Below are positions 50,705-61,202 of a stretch of DNA of 64,000 bases, piece by piece (position 1 is the stretch's first letter; each line of letters opens with the position of its first letter). Origin of the DNA: Kudoa neothunni (Eukaryota > Cnidaria); contig OZ199838.1 in NCBI GenBank assembly GCA_964304625.1, forward strand, positions 5,022,001-5,086,000, in the 5' to 3' direction. Below the pieces are notes generated by a model. That model did no database searches and had not been told where the DNA came from. It saw only the letters and a program-made list of their open reading frames with translations. The position numbers were made by a program, and so were the translations under genes.

Positions 50705-51585
50705 TTAACCCTCCCGGGACGGTGGCGGGGTCTCTTGGGACCCCATTTCAGGCTATTCTGAAAGTATTTCTATAAATGAAAGAGTAACGATGTTTAAGAT
50801 CCCAGCCAATCGTTAAGTGTAAGGTTTCTAATTAAATTATAGTATTAGTTAAAAATTTTAATACTCAAAGTTTTGGGGAAATTCGTTTTTTTGTAGGGTG
50901 CAAAATAACAATTGTTTAGAATCTCTCCAAGTGAGTGAATTTTAAAGAATATTTGTGAATATAAATAAATATATTTAATATAATATTAATATGTTATATA
51001 TGAAGTATATTTCCAAATTTTTGGTGGGTTTTAAATTTCTCCGAGTGTTCACGAGACCAAAGAGGATCAGTGTTAATATCAAATAGTTTCGCTCGGTATT
51101 AACACAGGAAGTATTTATTTTATGGTAATTTATTACTCAAATTTAAACAATGACGATGACAGCAGTTCACAATAGGAGCTGAATACGTTTTTGGGATTAC
51201 CGAAACTTTTCGGACATACGGACTAGGAGAGGCTGATGCTTGATGCTTGTATAAACTCATCTATAAATAGTTTAAAGATTTTTTCATCCCATTTCATAAC
51301 TTGATGTTTAATGGAAACACGATTTCTCTATTTATACCTAGAAGAACATTCATTGAATGGCAGGTATTAGCAGTATATTTTCAACGGATTTTTTGGATTT
51401 TTCTCGAAAAATCCGAATTTAAATCGAATTTTAAGTGGTTCAACAAGATATTTGTAAAATTTTATTTGCCATAATTTTCGTTACATTTTACAATCAATTG
51501 GTTATAATCGAGAATTTATGGGGTTCTCCGGGAGCCCACACCGGAACGCGTGTGATTTTTCTGCGCACCGTCCTGGGAGGATTAA
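50705..51585. mobile_element. piggyBac-type non-autonomous element (881 bp) with TTAA borders
   Basis: TTAA flanks at 50705-50708 and 51582-51585. The ends are CCCTCCCGGGACGGTG and, reversed, TCCTCCCAGGACGGTG, matching at 14 of 16 bases. Just inside are GC-rich palindromes GGGGTCTCTTGGGACCCC (left) and GGGTTCTCCGGGAGCCC (right). No transposase frame is present. GC-rich tips on an AT-rich body and TTAA sites are typical of piggyBac MITEs. Confidence 0.82.
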
Positions 51586-54500
51586 ATATTTAACAACTAT
51601 CTACGTTTCACAATTGTTCAGAATAACAATATTTTTAATTTCAATAAATATTATGATTCTAATAGTTGGCTGAAATCCAGAATCATACAAACGGAACTGC
51701 TTTCCTTTATGTGCAACAATATTTTGTTGACATAAATCAATTTCCAGATTTACAATAATATTCTTCTTTTTCAAATTTCCATTGTTTCAAGAATGTTTAT
51801 TTTTGAGAATTGTTGATATCTTACATATTTTCTTATTTCAAATGGTTTTATTGAATAAATTTGGAGGATGGATTATGGTTAGTTTCGGTCATTAATTTTA
51901 CAAACACGTTAAAAATTTTTCTCTTGATTTATTTTTCACAAACTATCATATGGTTATGATTTCGTAGTTTCTCAATTTTTTCAGTGTCACGAATAGGGCT
52001 TGTAGATAATCCACCCTACATTTCCTAATATCACATTTCCGATATCATACAGTATTCTTGATTTCTTTAACGTAAAAAATAATTCATGACAACTTTTATT
52101 GTCATGTGTTTATTATGAAACCTATTTGATGTTAAGAAAATCTTTTTTCGCCATAATTTTGTTCTAAGTTTATTTTAATGAGCATGTGGCGGTGAGATTT
52201 AGTATTAGAAAAACATACGTAGATTAGGGTTTTGTGGTTTTCTGACGAATTAAGATTATCTTAGATAGATAATAATATCGCGAGGCATATTCTCAAAGTT
52301 AATTTAGATGTATCATTAAAAGGCACATTCTCTGAGTGTTTTTTACTTCGAAATTTTAATATTTTTTAACAACAATGCTTTTTATGAAAAATGTATAAAT
52401 CAAAAATCATTCATATTTCTACACAAAAATCGTATATGTTTTAAGCGTAAGTCTATTTATTTCGGGTTAAAATTTTAATGGCTGCTTTCACTGATAAACA
52501 AGTCTATTCGAGGAGCAAATAATTTCCATCTTCATGAAATGATCTTATAGCTGGACACTCTCTCCAAAATTAGATATAATTTAATAAAACATAGCTAATT
52601 ATCATTTAAATAATCCATTTTTGTCGAATACAGTTAAATATAATAGTAAACGTAAGCATTCTATCTTAACTAAAAATTACTACATGTTACGGTTTCTTTT
52701 CGTTAGAAAGCATGATTAAGTTTATTATTGGATTTTTAATTTATAGCCCAAAGATTATTTATGACGAAATATTTATTACTCCTAAATACGCTAAAATAAT
52801 AATTACATAAATATTATATTGTAACCATATGATATATATGATTCAGATCAAATAAACTTTTTGTCTGACGACAAATTTACAGAGAAAAATTCATGAAATG
52901 AATATTTTTTAAAAAATTGGCCATGATAAGCTTAATTGGTTGACTAATTTTTAAACATGGAATGGCAGGAGCATCGGAAATATTTTCATTAGACGTTGTT
53001 TCAAACCACGTTAAATTAAAAATTACTCGATTTATTTGATAAAATTAGAGTGAGAACCTTGAAAATATAAATTTGAGATTGATCGATTTACAATTACTTA
53101 ATTTTTATTTCAAAAATATAAATATTACGTATATCGACGTAACAAATAACATGAAGTCTATATCTTACCGATTTATAAGTATAAGTTCTGAAAATCTAAT
53201 AAAAATGTAAATTTTAATATAAATAATTTAAGATAACCATATATTATCACATATTGAAGTTTTTGGGACAAATATGAAGATTTAGCAAGCCGGTATTGAT
53301 AATGAATTTAACTCTGACAATTTAATAAACATGCTGATTTTAATCCCGAAATTTGTTAACTCTAATCTATTCTTTTTTCAAATTCTTGAATATGACTTAC
53401 CAAAATCAAAATTTTACTGATAAAATTTCCAAGTCTTTTAAGTATCACTAGAAGATTTTATAGTAAAAATATTACATTAAAACACAATCCTATGTAATAT
53501 AAATTCTACTTATCTCGATAGTTCATATCGCCCTATATTTTTAATGGTTTCAATTATCCAATCTACTAAAATAATAATTCATTATCAAGATATTATCTCA
53601 TAAATATAAATTTCTTTAAATAAATAAATGAAATTTTATATTCTTATTTCCATAACGGATGTTATTCGAGATGGTGCGCACGCCTAAAAATATAAAAACA
53701 CCCTAAAACCCATTAAAAATTAATTTAAAACAATAAAGGATATTTTCTGTTTAATTATATAAATATTTTTAATCGTTTAACATTAATATAACCCCTTCGA
53801 AGAATGGAATTAATTATATATATTAATAGTCGCATTACATTATTTTATTGTGTAAACTACCTTTATTCTACTTCATTATAAGGAAATTATTTAAACATCG
53901 TCATTTTTTATGATATGGACCCCTCTACAAACTCAAGTAGTTTAACTTCTATACATTTTTCGATTTAAATTTATTTTCTTAAATCACCACTTTTTTCTAT
54001 ATATCTATTCTATTTAAATCGTTAAACCATTCCATTTAATGCCTTTACATTAGAATGTATTAACAGTCACATTTTATATTTTTCATCATTTTAGTCATTC
54101 CGTGTATTCAAATGCTTTGCTATTGATTGCACAATGACAAATGTGTTTTTCTATATATCTATTAATATTAAATCAATAGTTTTATTTTAGCTGAAATTTA
54201 GCAAACTTTTATTATAATAGAACCGAATATATTCTATAAACCCTCAAAAGTTTTATTACTTTTGTTAACGTAATTAATTTAATTACTACATTATGTTTAT
54301 TTCTTGTCAGAATTTCAACTAAAAATATTAAATAAATGGTTTAATGCTCATTAAATTATTATCCCGCCATTTTAATGGCTGAAGTAATTGACTAAATGTA
54401 TGTATATATATATATATATATAATTTACAATTAAAAAAAATACATAAAGATTTAAAAAAAAATAATAAGATAAAATCATTTATTGTTGTTTTGTGGATAT

Positions 54501-55744
54501 TATACATAATTCAAATAAAATTCTTCAAAATGATGATTAATTATTTCTTAAAACTCTCAGCACATTTATATATCACAAAAATCAATAAACGTTATAAGAT
54601 CATTCACGTTTAACAAACTCTTAAAGAATATATTTCGGTAAATAAAACACTGACGCATGCGGCCACATAGAAAAATTATCGTAGCATGATTTCTACATAA
54701 CATGCCCTAAAATATCTTCAAGTTGTTAGAAGCCTAAAATTCAGAACCATATATATTTATGCGTATCTCTATTAATTTAATAAAAGGGAATATTCATTAA
54801 GTTTTTAGCATACATTTTTATTTTTAATGGCAAATCACTATGTGGATATAAACATATCCTCGCTATATTTTATTATAATTTTGTTTAGTTAATCAATTCG
54901 TGTACATTTTTTAAAACAAATATTACAATCAATCGCGTTTAATATAATTAAAATATATTAAAGAGAATACATATCAAGATACTAAAACCAAAATATAAAA
55001 AATCCCAACATTTATCACTTGATCGTACCAATGTTTAAATAAATTTAGCTTCATATTGTTGATTTGTTATGAACTAACTGATAAAACCCGAGGATACGTC
55101 CTTTGAATGGGAAAAATTCGTTATTTACTATAGATACGAATTTTTGCATTCAGCATTAAGTATAAGAAAAAGTTATACATTTGTTGAACATTAATTCAAA
55201 CATTTTTTGTTTATAACAAAATAATAATCCCATACATATAATTCTGGTCTCGCACTGAGGACCATATAAAATCGTATTACGTGTACGATAATACCTTTCC
55301 AATGGAATTAATACACTTCTAAATAGGTATTAAAATACAAGTATTAACAGAGTGCAAGTTCTACGTTAATACATAACTGAGGGTTAATGTGCTCGGTATT
55401 CGTCGGAGTCAACAAATATTTCACAGTACACTAGATGTTTGTGAATTTGTACAGCTCACCTGAACAGATAATTAATTCTACTCGTAACAAACAATTTTTT
55501 CATTTTAAAAACTAATTGGAAACTTCATTTCATGTAGAATATATTTTACCAGATTAACCAATCACTTGATGTCAATTAAATCCTTTTTATTTGATTAAAA
55601 AAACACTCTAAGCATTATTGTCGAGTTGAAGGTATGGGTCAACGAATACTCGTAAATTAGTATTAAGAGGGTGTAACGATTAATCTAAAGATTAACATCA
55701 TACGACTTGTGTTGATTGAGTGAGGTGTGACCTATTAAAAGAAA
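51586..55744. other. Long AT-rich gap between a piggyBac MITE and CAP
   Basis: About 4.2 kb with no recognised gene. It holds a (TA)n run at 54402-54422. The CAP promoter should lie at its right end. No promoter element can be named safely. Confidence 0.4.
54402..54422. repeat. (TA)n microsatellite
   Basis: About ten TA units in intergenic DNA. Confidence 0.9.
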
Positions 55745-57421
55745 ATGGGTTATGAATATTTTATTTCCATCGAATAAGGACTCTAATCAATTATTATAGA
55801 TGAGCCAGCTTTTGTTTACGAATACGATCTTGTTTTGGAAGGCTTCCAACTAGATAAAATCAACACTGACGCCATAGGCTCTGATGTTACTAAAATTGTA
55901 ATAACTCCTCAAAAATATTATTTTATTCTACCAGAGTTATGTTAATTTAGACCAAACTTCTAAAAGAAGCATTTGAAGAGGAGAAAAAATTTTTGGGAGT
56001 AGCTGCCCAGAGCAAAAAGCCATCACAGGTATGCTTTCTAATGAATGCGACTAGTTTTTGAACATAATTAAAGGAAAAAATCACAGAATTAGCCCAAAAT
56101 CTTACCAAAAAAATCCAAGAAATTGCTGTAATTAGAAATATACTACATCAAATTCAGATTGTTTACTAATTCCATATAAATTCATTAGAATATTGAAGCC
56201 AAATCTAAGGAGGTTAAAGCATTGAATCACTTGAAAAGTGTCGCCAGCATATCACCTGCTCTTATGTGGATTGTTGCTGTAAGTGCAATAGTTTTGGTGT
56301 CAACTGCCGACCACGGTTATCATTTCTATAATTCATATAGCCAAACCGACCGGCACAATACGTTAAAGATATGATTGATAGTGCTGAATATTACACCAAC
56401 AGAATTCTCAAAGACCACAAAGATGAGTATGTATCAGAGTTGTTGATTTTGGTGATATGTTTTTTGCAGAGCGGATCCACAACGTGCATTTGCTGTGAAA
56501 TTGGTCGCTCTGTTTAAAAGTCTACAAGACTACGTTAAAGATTTCCACAATATGGGTGTTACATGGAATCCCAAAGGTGGAGATGTTGGAAGTGCTTCTG
56601 CTCCTGCAAATGCACCCCCAAGTGGTCCTCCACCCGCTGCCTCCGCAACTAGTGGTGGTGAATCATCTGGAAATCCTGCTGCTGCTCTTTTCCAATCCAT
56701 CAACAAGGGTGGTGCTATCACTGCTGGCCTCAGAAAAGTTGATGATTCGATGAAAACCCACAAAAATCCAGAGCTTCGAGCTTCCAACGTTGTGAAAGAT
56801 TCTGACCTACCCAAAAAGGCTGCAACCACCGAAAAGAAACCTGCCGCTGCTGCTAACAAACCTCCTGTATTTAAGTGCATGAACAAAAAATGGGTTGTTG
56901 AATACCAAAATGGTGCCTCTCTTGAAATCACCGAGGGTGGTCTAGCTTACACCGTCTATATGTACAAATGCCAAAAAGTTGCACTTCATGTTACTCCAAA
57001 AATGAATTCTATAATTCTTGGTACTTTATATTTGTTCAAAAAACTTTTTAATGCCATATTGTTTCTATTTTCTAATAGATAGTTGCCAAAAATGTGAAGT
57101 TTTATTGGATAGTGGCATTATTTCGTCTTGTGAAATGATCCAAAGCAAAGGTTGTGCAGTCAAGGTGAATTGCTTAAATTTTCTAGTAATTGAGCTGATT
57201 TTTCATGAGTCTAGTGTATGGACGTCGTACCTACAATCACTTTGGATGGTTGTGATAGTTGTCATGTGTTCCTTTCCGAGAAAAGTCTTGACTCTGAAAT
57301 CTTGACCGCCAAGTCGTCCACTAGTAATGTCACACTTATGAAACCAGACGGTGAGGATGTGGAGCTATATGTCCCTGAACTTTTCCGTAATAAAGTTAGT
57401 GGCAACAAAAATTATCACTGA
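55745..57421 (+). CDS. CAP1: Adenylyl cyclase-associated protein (CAP/Srv2), short N-terminus
   Basis: CAP recycles cofilin-bound ADP-actin to ATP-actin. Exons read EYDLVLEGFQLDKI, LLKEAFEEEKKFLGVAAQSKKPSQ, NIEAKSKEVKALNHLKSVAS, PAQYVKDMIDSAEYYTNRILK (helical folded domain), FHNMGVTWNPKG, a Pro/Ala/Ser-rich stretch (NAPPSGPPPAASA; short P1 region), the WH2-like segment SINKGGAITAGLRKVDDSMKTHKNPELR, and the beta-solenoid CARP domain (KKWVVEYQNGASLEI, YMYKCQKVALHV, KVLLDSG-like segment, VVPTITLDGCDSCHVFLS, SLDSEILTAKSST) to the stop at 57419-57421. Introns are 44-60 bp. The first exon is inferred to be only ATGG (55745-55748), joined by a 50-bp intron; the RLE-type oligomerisation helix of other CAPs was not found. 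Confidence 0.93.
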
Positions 57422-59098
57422 AGCCGTGGTTCACGAATGAGTCAAAAAATTTTTTCTTTAAATTTCTTTCCTACAGTTCAGCTAGTAACATTTTACTGAT
57501 TTGATGTCATCGCTATTACTCTGGTCTTGGTGTTTATTGATTATGTTTTGCTTATTACATATGCTCTAATAATTTGTACTTAATCTTGAATTCAAATAAT
57601 TTTTTCAATATCCAAAATTTGTATTTTTGATAAGATTTCCTTTATGATATATTTCGCTGGAGTTAAAAGGTTTTGTTATGTTATTACTTCCCCAAAAATA
57701 AGGAAACCTGTCCTAGATTATGTTTTGAGTAGATAAACCTTATAATTCATTATGTATAGATTTAATTTTTGCATGTAGAAAAGTCTGAGCAATAATTTAT
57801 ATGAATAAACTAAAAATTAGGACTTATTGAATTAGACGGGGAATCTATAACTTAAAAACTAAAAATGCCAATTATTTAAATATCAGTAGGGATTCATTGT
57901 AAATTACTATGGTATAAATTATTTTTTCCAATCATAGTCGTTATTTCTATGTGAAATTGTTTCACCGGGTTTTGCAACCAGAACTGGAGAAATGTGAAAC
58001 AACGCCTGATTTTAGGGTTACCAGGCCCCGATGGGCGCAATAATTATGAAGTAGCTCAAATGACATTATTAGACATATAGAATTCATAACAATGTTAATA
58101 AATAAAATGATCGGTTTTTGTTATATTGCATTGAATGTAGCATCATCCAAAATAGCTTTCACAGCGCATACAATAATTTGGTAATCACAAAGCACGTGTC
58201 GCCTGGAAACACCCTTTGCGCATCTTCTTTTTTCACGTTTCTTTTTTATTAAATAAATAATTATGACGTTAAAAAATTCAGTGTAGCGTATCAACTTAAC
58301 CGGCAGCAGCCGGTTGATAATGAGATTATTTGTGTTTTGATAAAAGGGGTTTTTATTAGCGCAAAATACATATTACATCCAGCCTCAAGCAATAACTTCC
58401 AAATTTAAACGAAATCTCAGTTCGATCAAAATCGTTCAAACGTGTAATCTCTCTTTTGTTTAAAAAACTTGCGAATTTCCTTATCCGTCGCATATTTTAA
58501 GGCATTCGATATTTGAATAATTTCATTATCTTTTTAACATAACTTTTTGACCAGAAATTGAGTTTAAATGCTCTATATAATGATGTTATATTTTATAAAC
58601 TGAACAAATTAATTTATTCAGATCTCTATAATTTATGTGGAAATTAAACCATTATTTATCATTTGAAAAGGTGATTTTTAGTTTATATATGTTAGATATA
58701 GTTATATTCATTAGATGCAATTTTACGATTGAATTCGTGTGAAAATTCTAGCAGGAAAAACTAAAAAGTTGTTTAATTTCCAATTTTAGCTTTCTAATGG
58801 GTAAAACATCTGATATGTAAATTTTGAGATTTTATATTTGGTTATAAAATAAAAAAATGAAATAGAGAAGTTATCCAAAAGGAAAATAATTGATTTTAAA
58901 GGTCTTGTAAATGAGTCAGTTTAAAATGTATTATATTTTTTAAACTCTTTTCTAGATCACTCTATTTGAGGTAAATGTAAAAAATTTAAAATGTCCGAAT
59001 AATCATTTTTGTAAGTACTTTATTTAACTGAACATACGAAAATGTAATATTTAGTCAAAATTATGAAGATAGAATAATTCAAATGTCACAAATGAATT
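57422..59098. other. Intergenic DNA downstream of CAP
   Basis: No gene recognised. A less AT-rich patch at about 57955-58050 (with GGTTACCAGGCCCCGATGGG) and another at about 58180-58235 stand out by composition but match nothing I know. Confidence 0.35.
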
Positions 59099-59106
59099 AT
59101 ACATAC

Positions 59107-59708
59107 CAAGGGTTCTCAACCGGGGATAAACTTTAAATGACAGGGGGTAAATTTTGAGGCATCAAAATTAGATAGAGTCAATTTTTAGGTAATGTGGTTT
59201 GTGACTTACTTAAGGATGTCTAAGGAACTATATTATTTCTAGTTATTAAACACAATTAAAAGTGGTCAAAATTCTCAAAATGTTTTTCGGAGTAATTATT
59301 TAACAACAATTTATAAAGATACTATCAATCCCTTTCTTTTGTATCTCGTTATCTTTTAGGAATGTAGCCAAATAATAATTCTTAAAATAGCTACTTGCAT
59401 AGTAAACAATATTCCGACGCTACTAATGTTGACTATTTGTAAATTATTTCTGATTTCTAAGAGCGAAGGACTAAGTTAGATATAATTTAATTTAAACCAA
59501 GTCTAAAAAATCAAATCTGTAGACAACTTGTGAATAAGAGTTGCTGGGATTAAAAATTGTCATTACATAGGTGGGCATGCCTTTTTGGATTAGAATATAA
59601 CATGCAAATAGCCTCTGCATTAGTTAAACCAGTCTATAACCTTAAAGTAAACATGGATTTGGCTTTCAAGTTAGGAGTTAAATATGAAAAAACGGTTGAG
59701 AATCCCTG
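59107..59708. mobile_element. hAT-type MITE, copy 2
   Basis: The ends CAAGGGTTCTCAACCGGGG and GGTTGAGAATCCCTG match those of copy 1 at 20825-21447, and the internal landmarks occur in the same order and orientation. AATTATAC occurs on both sides (59095-59102 and 59709-59716), a possible target duplication with a 4-base offset at the left. No transposase is encoded. Confidence 0.78.
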
Positions 59709-59719
59709 AATTATACGAA

Positions 59720-60017
59720 TGTTACATTTTTCGCCACGTGGTCCATATCTGTTTTTAAACATTCCCCATATTAATGAATTTAAAAGAATAATTCTGCTGA
59801 CATCATTTCTTTTCGATGATAAATCTTGTGGATAAGATTGTTCATCTGATATATTTTCTATGATTGCACGCAAACATTCAATTATACATTTTCGCAAATT
59901 ATTGACTTTCCTAATTTTGCTTCGATTAAATTCAAAAATTATATCGTTGAAAATATCAATATATCTAAAAAATTTTAAACATCTAAGACATGATTGTTGG
60001 AATAGTTGTTTGTCCAT
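59720..60017 (-). other. Unassigned minus-strand ORF running into a MITE
   Basis: An open frame begins MDKQLFQQSCLRCLKFFRYI at 60017 and stays open for about 100 codons, with helical, charged content (SKIRKVNNLRKCIIECL), then enters the hAT MITE at 59708. I do not recognise it. It might be a terminal exon cut by the MITE or chance in AT-rich DNA. Confidence 0.25.
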
Positions 60018-61202
60018 CTAGTTTATCATCGATTTTTTGAAGATCGAAAAAAAGAATAAAATATGAATATTTCCAAAAATCTCTTTATATTAATATATTT
60101 AAAAGAAAGATCTATTGCTTTTGAAAAATGTTGTTAGGTAAATTTATTTCTTGGCCCATGATGGAGTGGGATCATTTTTCAATTCAGGTATTCTTCAAGA
60201 TTTGAGAACGATACCTTCTATTTATGCAAAGATATTTGGCCTTTAATCTCTCCAACAACCTTCAAGATATTTATGTAGGAACCATTCCTTCCTACCCCTT
60301 TTTGAGTGGTATTTAAAATAGTCTTATCCATTTACCAACGATATAATATGTTGAATTTTTTTTAGGGTTAAGTATTGAGACCGGACCACATATAATAGAG
60401 CTTCATAAAAGACTCCGATTTTAGGAAAAATTATTTTTAAAAGAAGCAACTTGATGTGTATTATTACTTTTTAAAAAAAGTATATGAAATAATAATCCAC
60501 ATTATTCCTAATACATAGACTGTTCAGTTATCGGTCTGATATGATTTCTGCTTTTTAAGGATGAAACAATCGAAATTCCTGCAATTGTCACAACGATTTG
60601 AAGCTTAGAGGAGAAAAAATTTCATCAATGTGTGAAAAAAATTTTCATACTCACTAACAGGCAAGAAAATCATCATCTCTTTTAAAACTTAAAAACCCCA
60701 TTTTAGATTTGAGAAAGCTTAGGTTGAAAGTACAGAAATCGCAGAGGGAATTTATGACCTTGAGATAAAGTTATGATTTTCGGCCAACAGTGATAAGGCT
60801 GGATTAGCTAAAGTAAGATTTTTTATGTTTTCGTACTATTTCGCAGAAATATATATATATATATATTTTTACGAAAAATTAATCATTCTAAAATTAATAT
60901 AAGTATCCGTCATGACACCATAGCGAGTACACCACAAATTTTAATCGTTTGGTAATAGCATTGTAAATTTAAAAGTATGCCACAAAAGGAACAAGATTCA
61001 ATAAAAAATTATAAAATAAAAGAAAAATACTAAAAAATGATACTATCAAATTTGTTAGAAAAGCCAAATGACCTAGTTCCTTTACTCGCACTGGGATCCT
61101 AAACAAAAAAACCATCGTTATTTACGAACTGCTATTACGATGGCTAATCAAATTGTTACATCCATTGATATATTGTAATGGTGTAAAATAGAAAACATAT
61201 CA
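60018..61202. other. AT-rich DNA downstream of the right-edge gene
   Basis: Contains a (TA)n run at 60849-60866. Minus-strand coding-like text at about 61070-61265 (WKVTFQDGWKNVDNDM, then after a GT..AG gap DPSASKGTRSFGFSNK) could be alternative 3' exons of the gene to the right. Nothing else recognised. Confidence 0.3.
60849..60866. repeat. (TA)n microsatellite
   Basis: About nine TA units in intergenic DNA. Confidence 0.85.

Noticed and set aside
56530-56931. 133-codon minus-strand ORF
   Set aside because: Antisense of the CAP proline/alanine-rich and WH2 exon.
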